Assembly (NCBI RefSeq): GCF_030846195.1
Contig: NZ_JAVCWH010000003.1
Location: forward strand, 462,001 to 526,000
Reading direction: 5' to 3'
From: Paracoccus yibinensis
GTDB taxonomy: Bacteria; Pseudomonadota; Alphaproteobacteria; Rhodobacterales; Rhodobacteraceae
Length of the DNA stretch: 64,000 nt
The number at the start of each line of letters is the position of its first letter. Position 1 is the stretch's first letter. Below the pieces are notes generated by a model. That model was not told where the DNA came from. It made no database searches and saw only the letters and a program-made list of their open reading frames with translations. Position numbers and translations under genes: made by a program. Shown here one piece after another: positions 9,498-18,198 of the stretch.

Positions 9498-10265
9498 ATG
9501 TTCGATCCAGACCTGTTTCGACTCGATGGCCATGTGGCCGTCGTCACCGGCGCCGGCGCCGGCATCGGGCGGGCAATCGCCCGTGTGTTCTCGGGAGCCG
9601 GCGCCTCGGTGGTGGTAAGCGACCTGAAGGCCGAAACGGCCGAAGCGGTCGCCGCAGAGATCGTCGCCGACGGCGGCGAGGCGGTGGGCCTTGCCTGCGA
9701 CGTGACCAGGGAATCCGACCTTGAAGCGGTGGTGAAGACGGCGCTCGACCGGTTCGGCAAGCTCTCGATCCTCGTCAACAACGCGGGCGGGGGCGGGCCG
9801 AAGCCCTTCGACATGCCGATGGACACATTCCGCTGGGCTTACGAGTTGAACGTCTTCTCCTTGTTCCGGCTGACGCAACTCGCCGCGCCGCACATGGCGG
9901 CCGCCGGAGAGGGCGCAGTGCTCAACATTTCCTCGATGGCGGGCGAGAACAAGAACCAGAGGATGGCCTCCTACGCCTCGTCGAAGGCCGCAGTGAACCA
10001 CCTGACGCGGAACATCGCCTTCGATCTTGGCGCGATGGGCATCCGCATCAACGCCATCGCCCCGGGCGCGATCAAGACCGACGCGCTCGCCTCGGTCCTC
10101 AACCCCGATATCGAGAAGGCGATGCTGAAGCACACGCCGCTCGGGCGGCTCGGCGAGGCCGAGGACATCGCCTACGCCGCGCTCTTCCTCTGCGCGCCGG
10201 CGTCATCCTGGATCTCGGGGCAGGTGCTGACCGTCTCGGGCGGCGGCGTTCAGGAACTCGACTGA
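9498..10265 (+). CDS. hdhA: 7-alpha-hydroxysteroid dehydrogenase (SDR family)
   Basis: The 255-residue protein closely resembles E. coli HdhA, which oxidises the 7-alpha hydroxyl of bile acids with NAD. From memory the two share length and long stretches, including NNAGGGGPKPFDMPM, YASSKAA and the C-terminal LTVSGGGVQEL. The Rossmann motif TGAGAGIG is at residues 18-25. An Asp after the second strand (VVVSDLKAE) predicts NAD preference. Catalytic Ser, Tyr and Lys lie in ISSMAGENKN and YASSK. ATG 9498 has a strong GGAGGGGG site. It heads a run of cassette genes with more CTC leucine codons than folD upstream. True substrate is inferred; any steroid or bile acid is possible. Confidence 0.88.
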   Translation: MFDPDLFRLDGHVAVVTGAGAGIGRAIARVFSGAGASVVVSDLKAETAEAVAAEIVADGGEAVGLACDVTRESDLEAVVKTALDRFGKLSILVNNAGGGGPKPFDMPMDTFRWAYELNVFSLFRLTQLAAPHMAAAGEGAVLNISSMAGENKNQRMASYASSKAAVNHLTRNIAFDLGAMGIRINAIAPGAIKTDALASVLNPDIEKAMLKHTPLGRLGEAEDIAYAALFLCAPASSWISGQVLTVSGGGVQELD

Positions 10266-10299
10266 CCGGGCGCTCGCCCAAGACGCAAAGGACATCATC

Positions 10300-11094
10300 A
10301 TGAGCTACGACCCCTTCTCGGAATTTCGGCTGGACGGCCATAACGTCATCATAACCGGCGGTGCGCAGAACATCGGTGCGGGCATTGCGAAATCGCTCTC
10401 GGGCGCGGGTGCGAGGGTGATGATCGCCGATCTCAACGGCGACATGGCCGCGGAAACTGCGGGAAAGATTGCGAAAGAGACTGGCAACGAGTGCCTCGGC
10501 ATGGCCTGCAACGTGACCAGCAAGGACGATATCGACGCCGTGGTGAAGGCGACGGTGGACGCCTTCGGCGGGATATCGACGCTGGTCAACAACGTCGGCT
10601 GGGGTGAGCGCCAGCCCGATCCGGCCGCCATTCCCGAGGATGTGTTCCTTGACTCCTACAAGCTCAACACGATCAGCGCCTACCGGATGAGCATGGCTTG
10701 TCTTCCCTATCTGGAGAAGGCCGAGAATGCCTCGATCACCAATTCGGGTTCGTTTTCGTCGGCAATCCCGGCCTACGACATCCTGCCCTATGCGACCGCC
10801 AAAGCCGCGTTGAACCAGATGATGGTTTCGCTTGCGCATTTGCTGAACAAGCGGGTTCGGGTGAACTCGGTCCTGATCGGCACGGTGATCACGGCCGGCT
10901 ACGCCGATGCCGGCATCACGCCCGAGATGCAGGAACGGATGATGAAGCCCGACACCCTGACCGGTCGCCCCGGCCGGCCCGAGGACGTCGCAAATGCCAT
11001 GCTCTGGCTCTGCTCGCCCGCCGGCGGATGGATCAGTGGACAGACGATCAACGTTCACGGCGGCGGCTCGGTGCACAGGCTCTTCGGGCGATGA
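10300..11094 (+). CDS. SDR family oxidoreductase, probably hydroxysteroid-type
   Basis: A 264-residue short-chain dehydrogenase/reductase. It has an unusual glycine motif ITGGAQNIGAG (residues 18-28), Asp after strand 2 (VMIADLN, predicting NAD), an NNVGWG motif in place of NNAG, the catalytic Ser in NSGSFSSA and YATAK as the Tyr-x-x-x-Lys pair. The C terminus ends WISGQTINVHGGGS, as in other SDRs. It begins 34 bp after hdhA and its stop overlaps the ATG of the outer-membrane protein gene, so all three are one operon. It may act on another position of the same substrate; the substrate is not readable from sequence. Confidence 0.85.
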   Translation: MSYDPFSEFRLDGHNVIITGGAQNIGAGIAKSLSGAGARVMIADLNGDMAAETAGKIAKETGNECLGMACNVTSKDDIDAVVKATVDAFGGISTLVNNVGWGERQPDPAAIPEDVFLDSYKLNTISAYRMSMACLPYLEKAENASITNSGSFSSAIPAYDILPYATAKAALNQMMVSLAHLLNKRVRVNSVLIGTVITAGYADAGITPEMQERMMKPDTLTGRPGRPEDVANAMLWLCSPAGGWISGQTINVHGGGSVHRLFGR

Positions 11095-12866
11095 GCTTCA
11101 GGGGCCTCCCCGGTTTGCATGTCGCGCTTTGCGCCGCGGCGCTGGCGGTCGCCCTGCCCGCGGCTGCCCAGGACAGCGGCGCTGGACTCGGCGGCCCGGA
11201 CGGTGTGCCGCTCCTCTCCGCGGCCGAGACGCGGGTCGTAAGCTCTGTCGGCCTGCGCACCACCGGCTCTACCGGCGACGCGGCGCGCGATGCCTCGATC
11301 CTTGCCGAGGCGCGCCGGCGCCTTGGCCTGCGGCCTGGCGACCGGTTGACGCAATCTGCGCTCGATACCGCCCAGTTGCGCCTCGGCGCACTCGCCGGCG
11401 TTGCCTCGGTCGAGACCCGACTTGACGCTATCGCCAACGAACCCTCGCACGCGCAGGTGGAAGTGACGCTTTCCCTTGCCCCGGCCGACGCGTTCGAAGG
11501 GCCGACGGGTATGCTGGCAGGCGGCGGGCGCGCGGCCTTCCCGATTCTGTGGCAGGACCAGAACAGCCTTCTTCGCTTCCACCTGAACGGTGGCATCGGG
11601 ATCTATTCCGACGGCAACGCATGGTTTGGCCGTCCAGAGGTCTTCACCCTCGGCAATCCGCTGGTCGAAGATCCCGCGACGGGCGCGCAAACCGGCTCGC
11701 GGGCAAGTTGGGCGGAAGCCTTTGTCGAGTTCGGCCTGTCCGGCGTAACACAGCTTGGCGACTCGAACTTTGCACTCTACGGCGCCACGACGGCGATCGC
11801 GCCCCTTGCGGTCGGGCAGGACATCTTCCGCGGCGACACGCGCTCGTCCATCGATGTTGAAAAGGCCTATGCCGGTCTGCTCTGGGGAACGGACGACAGG
11901 CGGCGCAGCGTCAATCTGTCCTTCGGGCGGCAGAACTTCACCCTGAATGACGGCTTTCTCGTCTCCCAGTTCGGCTCGCAGTGGAACGCCGGACCGCGGC
12001 CTGCCGTCTATCTTGCGCCCCGGACGGCGCACGACTTCGCCGCCATCGGGACTGTCAAGTACGATGACTGGACGGCGACCGCCTTCTACCTCGATCCGAA
12101 CGAATACGAGCCGCTGGAAAGCGATACGGTGCTTGCCGGCGGCAATCTGCGCTATGCGTTCACCGACAGGTTCTGGGTCGATGCCTCGCTTATCCGTGTG
12201 CTTGAATCGAAGACCCGCTATGCCGCCCCAGGTGGCGCTGTCGGCACGCGCGAGGGACTGACCACCCTCGCTGCCCACTTGCGCTGGGCCGATCCCGAGG
12301 TGGCACCGGGCGTCTGGGTCGAAGGCGAGATCGCGCACCAGAGGCACGACGATTTCGACATGGACGCCTGGGGCGGCTATGCGTCCTTCGGCTACATCGC
12401 CCGGGATCTGCCGTGGAGCCCGAGCCTCAGCTACCGCTACGCCGCGCGCAGCGGCGATGACCCGGACACCGCCACATACGAGCGTTTCGACCCGCTGTAT
12501 GCCGGCGGCCTGTCGGAGTGGCTGGAGGGCGTGTCGATCAGCAAGGCGCTGAACCCGGCGAACCGCGCCACGCACCGGCTCCGGCTGAACCTCGCGCCCG
12601 ACCCGCGCCTGAATCTTACGTTCGACTGGCATCTGCACCGGGCGCTCGAACTCAACAACCTTGGCGCCAACCCGGCACTTGCGACGCTCTCGAGCCACGA
12701 CCTCGGGCAGGAATTCTCGTTCACGGCACGCTATGCGCTTTCCGAAAACATCTTCCTGCTGGGCATTGCCTCGGTCGGACGCCCCGGCAGGGCGATCCGC
12801 GACGCCACTCCCGGGCCGGACGAGCCGTGGACCACCCTGCAGACACATCTTTTCTGGACTTTCTGA
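11091..12866 (+). CDS. Outer-membrane beta-barrel protein with N-terminal POTRA-like segment
   Basis: A 591-residue exported protein with a Sec signal peptide (HVALCAAALAVALPAAAQ). Residues ~40-135 contain LGLRPGDRLTQSALDTAQLRL and alternating hydrophobic strands that look like a POTRA-type domain (inference). The rest is rich in aromatic, amphipathic beta strands (YAGLLWGTD, RSVNLSFGRQNF, WTATAFYLDP, LRYAFTDRFWVDASLIRV) and ends in a terminal Phe (LFWTF), the classic signal for barrel assembly. It somewhat resembles alginate-export/phosphate-porin-like barrels. Its start overlaps the preceding SDR stop, suggesting a role in uptake or export of the SDR substrate. I do not recognise the exact family. 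Confidence 0.75.
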   Translation: MSFRGLPGLHVALCAAALAVALPAAAQDSGAGLGGPDGVPLLSAAETRVVSSVGLRTTGSTGDAARDASILAEARRRLGLRPGDRLTQSALDTAQLRLGALAGVASVETRLDAIANEPSHAQVEVTLSLAPADAFEGPTGMLAGGGRAAFPILWQDQNSLLRFHLNGGIGIYSDGNAWFGRPEVFTLGNPLVEDPATGAQTGSRASWAEAFVEFGLSGVTQLGDSNFALYGATTAIAPLAVGQDIFRGDTRSSIDVEKAYAGLLWGTDDRRRSVNLSFGRQNFTLNDGFLVSQFGSQWNAGPRPAVYLAPRTAHDFAAIGTVKYDDWTATAFYLDPNEYEPLESDTVLAGGNLRYAFTDRFWVDASLIRVLESKTRYAAPGGAVGTREGLTTLAAHLRWADPEVAPGVWVEGEIAHQRHDDFDMDAWGGYASFGYIARDLPWSPSLSYRYAARSGDDPDTATYERFDPLYAGGLSEWLEGVSISKALNPANRATHRLRLNLAPDPRLNLTFDWHLHRALELNNLGANPALATLSSHDLGQEFSFTARYALSENIFLLGIASVGRPGRAIRDATPGPDEPWTTLQTHLFWTF

Positions 12867-12890
12867 CCTGTTCAAACAACGGATCCAGAC

Positions 12891-13358
12891 ATGACATCCA
12901 CTGCACAAGACCTGCCTGAACCTGCGGCGCTCCTGAAAAGCTCCGCGACCACCGGCCTCGTCAATGCTCTCATCAACGGCGCGATCCAGGCCTTTCTCAT
13001 GGCAGGGCATGGCCCTGTCGCGCTTTCGGCCGACGCGATCGGCACCGAGGAACATACCGTGCTCGGCACCGCCGTCCTGCTTGCGACGATCCTTGCGATG
13101 ATCCTGACGGCTGTCGGCCATCTGACCCTGAAGGTGCCGAGGCGGCCGTTCCTGCCTGACGGGCTGTGGCTGGTGGTCAAGCACGGTTTGTTTGCATTCG
13201 GGGCGGTCATCGCCGCAGCCGTCCTCTGGCAGCGGCTCGCGGGCACCGTCGTCGTCGGTGTGCCCGTGGCGGTCGCCGTTCTTGCTGTCATCGCCGGGAT
13301 CGTGGCGGCCACCGTCCACTACATGACGATCATCGCGGCCACCGCGCCGCGTCGGTAA
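12891..13358 (+). CDS. Small integral membrane protein of unknown function
   Basis: A 155-residue protein with about four hydrophobic segments: LVNALINGAIQAFLMAG, TVLGTAVLLATILAMILTAV, HGLFAFGAVIAAAVLW and VVVGVPVAVAVLAVIAGIVAA. No catalytic motif is visible and I do not recognise the family. It begins 25 bp after the outer-membrane barrel gene in the same direction, so it probably belongs to the cassette operon. A transport accessory role is only a guess from context. Confidence 0.7.
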   Translation: MTSTAQDLPEPAALLKSSATTGLVNALINGAIQAFLMAGHGPVALSADAIGTEEHTVLGTAVLLATILAMILTAVGHLTLKVPRRPFLPDGLWLVVKHGLFAFGAVIAAAVLWQRLAGTVVVGVPVAVAVLAVIAGIVAATVHYMTIIAATAPRR

Positions 13359-13503
13359 CCTCCTCAGAAGACCAGCCGCTCGCTGCGCGCCACGATATCG
13401 GCTGCTCGATACGGGCAGGTTGTCCGCCCATGACCCCGCGTTACGTGATAGGCTTGCGGCGGAATCGGCCCGCGTTTCCGGGTGCTTGGCAGAGGAGGCC
13501 GCC

Positions 13504-14076
13504 ATGCAGCACACAGCGCCCCGGAGCAGGTCGGCCCGGCGCGCCGACGAGGTTCTTGCCGCCTTCGAGGGCGACTACATGGCTTACCAGTATTGCTGGG
13601 TAGAGTTCTTCATCGAGCATTTGGCCGACCTCAGCCGGATCTTTCGCGGCGACCTCCAGTCGATGATGGTGCTGGCGCTTGTGGGACAGGTCACCATCCG
13701 GGCGACCCGCACCGCGGTGAAAGCCGGAACCGACCCTGCCGCGATACCTGCCGAGCGGCTCAGCATCAGCGCGTCGCGCATTGCCGACGTTACGGGCATC
13801 CCGCGAGAGACGGTGCGGCGACGTCTGGCCGCACTTGAACGGAAGGGCTGGCTGGTCCGAACCGGCGATGCCGCCTGGAAGCTTGCGATGGCCGATGGCA
13901 TCGCCGCGGCCCGCCTTGACCTTGCCGCGATCGACAGGCGGGCCATGGTGCGCCTCGCCAGGCTCTTCGCCGACTTCGAGGTGCTGGTGGAGGCGCATAC
14001 CAGGCGGCAGGCCGAGCAGGCTTGCGCGGAGGGTGCCCAGGATGGGCAGGCAGACCCTCCCCGGGACGCCGGCTGA
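13504..14076 (+). CDS. Winged-helix transcriptional regulator
   Basis: A 190-residue protein. A C-terminal helix-turn-helix is visible in ISASRIADVTGIPRETVRRRLAALERKGWLVRTGDAAWKL (read in two parts, roughly residues 83-122), with the wing following. The N-terminal ~75 residues (YMAYQYCWVEFFIEHLADLSRIFRGD) look helical and may bind a ligand or dimerise. ATG 13504 is preferred over an upstream TTG because AGAGGAGG (13491-13498) is perfectly spaced. It is the only regulator in the cassette and is the best candidate for controlling it. The family could be MarR-, IclR- or Crp-like; I cannot decide. Confidence 0.75.
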   Translation: MQHTAPRSRSARRADEVLAAFEGDYMAYQYCWVEFFIEHLADLSRIFRGDLQSMMVLALVGQVTIRATRTAVKAGTDPAAIPAERLSISASRIADVTGIPRETVRRRLAALERKGWLVRTGDAAWKLAMADGIAAARLDLAAIDRRAMVRLARLFADFEVLVEAHTRRQAEQACAEGAQDGQADPPRDAG

Positions 14077-14159
14077 CGCCGTAATCTCGTGACTGCCGAG
14101 GCCGGTGGCGCGTTCCGCATCGCCTGCCTCAACGAGCAGATGTCTAAGGAACAAGCGCA

Positions 14160-14768
14160 ATGACCGAGATGCCATGGGGCGCCCTGTTCGGGCTTCTCTT
14201 CATGACGATGGGCCCGATCCGGGCCATTGCCGTCTTTTCGAAGGTCGGCGACAGCGACGCGGCGCCCGGGGTGCGCGGGCTGGCTGGTCGGGCGGCCCTG
14301 CTGGTTGCCGGGGCCTTCGCACTTACCGTTGTGATCGGCAATGCGGTATTGGGGGCCTGGGGCGTCAGCTTCCCTGTCTTGATTGCTGCGGCCGGCCTTG
14401 TGCCGGTGGCGCTGTCACTGCAGACCCTGCTTGTGCCGGCCGTGTCTGGCCCGCCGCTCGACGCTGCGCAAACCCCCGCCGCAGCCGTAGCCTTTCCCGG
14501 CCTCTTTCCCCCGATCGCCGTGTCGGTGCCGCTGATCTTCGCCACGCCCTTTCCGGGCTGGGAGACGAAGTTCGGCATCCTCGCACTTGGCCTTGGGCTG
14601 ATCGCCGTCAACTGGCTTCTGATGCTGCGGGCGAAGGCGATCCTCGGCGCGATCGGCCCCGTGCCGCTCCAGCTTTTCGGCGCGGTGTTCGGCGTGCTTC
14701 AGCTGGCGCTCGGCCTCCAGTTCATCCGTGACGCGGTGGCGATGCTTGGCGCCGCGCCCGCTTTCTGA
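14160..14768 (+). CDS. MarC-like integral membrane protein
   Basis: A 202-residue polytopic protein with about six hydrophobic helices. The N-terminal GLLFMTMGPIRAIAVFSKVG resembles the first helix of the MarC/UPF0056 family, where a DPIGN motif sits at this place, and the spacing of later helices also fits. MarC proteins have no settled function. It lies between the regulator and the exported SDR, 15 bp before the latter. The assignment is tentative. Confidence 0.6.
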   Translation: MTEMPWGALFGLLFMTMGPIRAIAVFSKVGDSDAAPGVRGLAGRAALLVAGAFALTVVIGNAVLGAWGVSFPVLIAAAGLVPVALSLQTLLVPAVSGPPLDAAQTPAAAVAFPGLFPPIAVSVPLIFATPFPGWETKFGILALGLGLIAVNWLLMLRAKAILGAIGPVPLQLFGAVFGVLQLALGLQFIRDAVAMLGAAPAF

Positions 14769-14783
14769 CCGGTGGAGGACACC

Positions 14784-15839
14784 ATGATCCGACGTAATAT
14801 CCTGAAATCCCTGGTCGCAGCGGCCAGCGGGGCCGGCGGGCTTGGCCTGACGCAGGCCACGGCCGGGGCCGAGGGCGAGAGCCCTGTTCCCCCGCTTGGC
14901 AACTACGCCCAGGCCTGGGATCCGGCCGACCCGGCCGTGCCTGGCCGCCTTGGCATTGCGCCGATGCCCGACGATTACTTCGTGCCGGGCCGCTTTGCCG
15001 GCAAGACGGTCATCGTCACGGGCTGCGCCCGAGGCATGGGGCGCGGCGCGGCCTGGCGGCTGGCGCGCGAGGGGGCGAACGTCGTCGGCGTGGACTGGCT
15101 GGAGGCGGAGGGCCGCGCCACGATGGAGCAGATCGCCGCTGCCGGTCATCCCACGCGCTTCGTCGCGGGCGACGTGGCCGAGGACGCCATCTGCGCGCGC
15201 ATGGTCGCGACGGCAGTCGAGGCCTTCGGCGGTCTTGACGCCGCGCTCAACAACGCGGGCGTGATGGATGGCGTCCATTCCGGGGCGCCGATCGATTACG
15301 CTACGCAAAAGGATCGTGTCTTTGCGCCGATCCACGAGGCGACGGATGAATACTGGGATGCGGTCTTCCGAACGAACGTCAAGGGCGTGTTCCTGTCGAT
15401 GCGCCACGAACTGCGGCAGATGCTGGCGCAGGGGCGCGGCGGCGCGATCCTCAACGTGGGGTCGATCGCCGGGCTTGCCGGGCTTGCCGGCAACCCTGCC
15501 TATGTCGCCTCCAAGCACGCGGTGAACGGGATCACCCGCAACGCGGCGGTGGACTACGCGCCCTGGGGCATCCGCGTGAACTCGGTGAACATGGCCGCGA
15601 CCGACACGCCGATGATCGCCCGCGCCGGGGCGCTTGTCGCCGCGCAGAACGCCGCCGCCGGGCCGGGCCCGGCGATGGGCCGGCTCAAGACCATGTCCAT
15701 CCTGGCCTACGCAGACCAGGCCCGCCGTCCCGCGACCGTGGCCGAGCAAGTCTCGATGATGGTCTATCTCCTGTCGCCCGAGTCCGGGAACATGACCGGT
15801 GCGACCTATGCGACCGATGGCGGCTGGACGGCCTTTTGA
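14784..15839 (+). CDS. SDR oxidoreductase with twin-arginine signal peptide
   Basis: A 351-residue protein. Residues 1-30 form a Tat-type signal: RRNILK, then a weakly hydrophobic stretch and an AGA cleavage site. After a ~40-residue linker a full SDR domain follows: TGCARGMGRG (Rossmann), Asp after strand 2 (VGVDWLE, NAD-like), NNAG, catalytic Ser in VGSIAG and YVASK. An insertion around residues 160-190 (GAPIDYATQKDRVFAPIHEATDEYWD) is longer than usual. ATG 14784 follows GGTGGAGG (14771-14778). Export of an NAD(P)-dependent enzyme implies cofactor loading before Tat transport, as known for glucose-fructose oxidoreductase. It ends the cassette. Confidence 0.82.
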   Translation: MIRRNILKSLVAAASGAGGLGLTQATAGAEGESPVPPLGNYAQAWDPADPAVPGRLGIAPMPDDYFVPGRFAGKTVIVTGCARGMGRGAAWRLAREGANVVGVDWLEAEGRATMEQIAAAGHPTRFVAGDVAEDAICARMVATAVEAFGGLDAALNNAGVMDGVHSGAPIDYATQKDRVFAPIHEATDEYWDAVFRTNVKGVFLSMRHELRQMLAQGRGGAILNVGSIAGLAGLAGNPAYVASKHAVNGITRNAAVDYAPWGIRVNSVNMAATDTPMIARAGALVAAQNAAAGPGPAMGRLKTMSILAYADQARRPATVAEQVSMMVYLLSPESGNMTGATYATDGGWTAF

Positions 15840-16255
15840 GGTGCCCTTTGCCCGAAACGATCCCGCTTCAGGCAGGCCAAGGACCTCCTTGACGGCGCCA
15901 CAGCAAAGGACGCCCCGCGGCCTGACTGTGCCGGTGGCCCTCGCCGACAACACGCTGCGGCCGCATGTCAGAATAGCCGAGCCCGCGCAGGGTTCCGCGT
16001 GTCGATCTTTCCGTCATGTCTAAACGACTGCCCTCAAGGGTGGCCACGGGCAAGATCGCTGACAAATAGTGCCCGCAGAACCATCACGATCGGCGTGGTA
16101 ATCTGCGCCTCATGGCAAAGGCGGGGACGCCGATGACCGTGTGCGAAGCAGGCGCCTCATCCTTCACGGGATGGGGCGTTCTTCATCTTTGCAGCGGACT
16201 GCAAATTTTCCGGCGGAGTCGCACAAGGAATGACAAGGCCAGCGTCCCCTGCCCT
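15840..16255 (+). other. Non-coding stretch at the right end of the SDR cassette
   Basis: About 415 bases between convergent genes with no supportable gene. Short open frames here lack ribosome sites and recognisable motifs. The only clear structure is a terminator-like hairpin at 16188. Together with the gene-poor stretch at 8956-9497 it brackets the cassette. Confidence 0.5.
16188..16209 (+). terminator. Candidate terminator between the SDR cassette and ruvB
   Basis: The 7-bp stem TTTGCAG / CTGCAAA (16188-16194 with 16199-16205) with loop CGGA is followed by TTTTC on the plus strand. It could stop readthrough from the cassette into the antisense of ruvB. Confidence 0.55.
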
Positions 16256-17287
16256 TCAGCCGTCGAAAAGACTGCCCTGCGAAGGCAAGGTCGGCGCCGC
16301 AAGCCCCAGATGGCGCCAAGCACCTGCGGTCAACTGCCGCCCGCGCGGCGTCCGCGCAACCAGGCCCTGTTGCAGCAGATAAGGCTCGATCACCTCCTCG
16401 ATCGCATCGCGGCTTTCGGACAGGGCGGCGGACAGCGTTTCCACCCCCACCGGACCGCCGCCGTAATGCTCGGCCATCTGCAGCAGATAGCGCCGGTCCG
16501 CGCCGTCCAGCCCCATGTCGTCCACGCCCAGCCGGGTCAGGGCGGTGTCCGCGATCTGCCGCGTCAGCCGCCCGTCGCCTTCGACCAGGGCGAAGTCCAC
16601 CACCCGGCGCAGCAGCCGCCCGGCAATCCGGGGCGTGCCGCGCGCGCGGCGGGCGATTTCGCGCGTGCCATCGGGATCGGCGTCGATGCCCATCAGCCGC
16701 GCCCCCCGCTGCACGATCAGGTCAAGTTCGGGAATGGTATAGAATTCCAGCCGCGTGGGAATGCCGAACCGGTCGCGCAGCGGCGTCGTCAGCAGGCCAA
16801 GGCGGGTCGTGGCGCCCACCAGTGTGAAGGGCTGCAGTTCGATCCGAACGGTGCGGGCCGCCGGGCCTTCGCCGATGACCAGATCCAGCTCGAAATCCTC
16901 CATCGCGGGATAGAGAACCTCCTCGACCGCAGGGTTCATGCGGTGAATCTCGTCGATGAAAAGGACGTCGCGGGCTTCCAGGTTCGTCAGGATCGCCGCC
17001 AGATCACCCGCCCGCGCCAGAACGGGGCCTGATGTCATGCGGAAGTTCACGCCCAGTTCGCGCGCCATGATCTGCGCCAGTGTGGTCTTGCCCAGACCGG
17101 GGGGGCCGAAGAACAGCGTGTGGTCCATCGCCTTGCCGCGCATCCGGGCGCTTTCGATGAAGACGCGCAGGTTTGCGCGCGCCTCGGCCTGGCCCACGAA
17201 TTCGGACAGCATCTGCGGGCGCAGGGCGCGGTCCTCGGAGTCGCTGTCCATCGGCTCGGGGCGGAGGGTCGGGTCGGGATGGATCAT
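16256..17287 (-). CDS. ruvB: Holliday junction branch-migration ATPase RuvB
   Basis: RuvB is the hexameric AAA motor that drives branch migration of Holliday junctions with RuvA. The 343-residue protein shows the family start ([13 protein letters not shown]), Walker [13 protein letters not shown], Walker [13 protein letters not shown], sensor 1 [10 protein letters not shown] and the C-terminal winged helix ([14 protein letters not shown]). Its ATG overlaps the htpX stop by four bases (17284-17287), so it is translated with htpX, which here separates it from ruvA. Confidence 0.97.
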   Translation of the reverse strand: MIHPDPTLRPEPMDSDSEDRALRPQMLSEFVGQAEARANLRVFIESARMRGKAMDHTLFFGPPGLGKTTLAQIMARELGVNFRMTSGPVLARAGDLAAILTNLEARDVLFIDEIHRMNPAVEEVLYPAMEDFELDLVIGEGPAARTVRIELQPFTLVGATTRLGLLTTPLRDRFGIPTRLEFYTIPELDLIVQRGARLMGIDADPDGTREIARRARGTPRIAGRLLRRVVDFALVEGDGRLTRQIADTALTRLGVDDMGLDGADRRYLLQMAEHYGGGPVGVETLSAALSESRDAIEEVIEPYLLQQGLVARTPRGRQLTAGAWRHLGLAAPTLPSQGSLFDG

Positions 17288-18189
17288 CCGCGCCCCCAGG
17301 GACCATCGTCGCGGCCGCTGCGGGGGATGGGGGACGCGCGTTCCGCCATGGCAGGCCGTCCCTCAAGCGCCATCAGCCGGGCAATGCGGTCCTCGGTCGC
17401 GGGATGGGTGGCGAACAGGCGGTCCATGCGCAGCCCGCCCAGCGGATTGATGATGAACATCGACGCGGCCGCCGGGTTCTTTTCCGCCGGGATGTTCAGC
17501 GTGCGCCCCGCCAGTTGCGAGATCTTCGCCAGGGCCGAGGCCAGCGCCTGCGGCTGCCCGCTGATCCGGGCGCCGGTGGCGTCTGCCTCGAATTCCCGGG
17601 TGCGGGAAATCGCCATCTGCACCATCATGGCGGCCATGGGCGCGAAGATCATGGCCAGGATCGCCCCCAGCCCGCCGCCCCTGTCGTCGCGCCCGCCGGT
17701 GAACAGCATCATGTTGCCCATCATCGCGATGGCCCCGGCCATGGTCGCTGTGACGGTCATGGTCAGGGTGTCGCGCTGCTTGATATGGGCCAGCTCATGG
17801 GCGATCACGCCTGCGATTTCGTCCCGCGACAGGCTGCGCACCAGCCCCTGCGTCACCGCCACGGCCGCGTTTTCCGGGTTGCGGCCGGTGGCAAAGGCAT
17901 TGGGCTGTTCGGTCGGCAGCAGATACAGCTTGGGCATCGGCAGGTTCGCGCGCCGGGCCAGTTCGGCGGTCATGGCATAAAGATCGCCGCCCTGCTGCGG
18001 CGACAGTTCCACCGCCCCTTGCTGACGCAGGACCATCTTGTCGCTGTTCCACCAGGAAAAGACATTCATGCCACCGGCCAGCAACAGCGCGACCACCGCG
18101 CCGCCCTGTCCGCCCAGCATCCAGCCCAGCACCATGACCAGGGCGGTCATGGCGGCCATCAGGATGAAGACCTTGGCGTTCCCGTGCAT
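17284..18189 (-). CDS. htpX: Membrane zinc metalloprotease HtpX
   Basis: HtpX is an M48 protease that degrades damaged inner-membrane proteins, complementing FtsH. The 301-residue protein has two N-terminal membrane helices ([18 protein letters not shown] and [17 protein letters not shown]), the zinc motif [10 protein letters not shown], two further hydrophobic segments and the third ligand Glu in [12 protein letters not shown]. It sits between ruvA (10 bp upstream) and ruvB (4-base overlap), an uncommon insertion into the ruv operon that would place an envelope stress protease under the same promoter. Confidence 0.95.
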   Translation of the reverse strand: MHGNAKVFILMAAMTALVMVLGWMLGGQGGAVVALLLAGGMNVFSWWNSDKMVLRQQGAVELSPQQGGDLYAMTAELARRANLPMPKLYLLPTEQPNAFATGRNPENAAVAVTQGLVRSLSRDEIAGVIAHELAHIKQRDTLTMTVTATMAGAIAMMGNMMLFTGGRDDRGGGLGAILAMIFAPMAAMMVQMAISRTREFEADATGARISGQPQALASALAKISQLAGRTLNIPAEKNPAAASMFIINPLGGLRMDRLFATHPATEDRIARLMALEGRPAMAERASPIPRSGRDDGPWGRG

Positions 18190-18198
18190 CGGCGTCCC

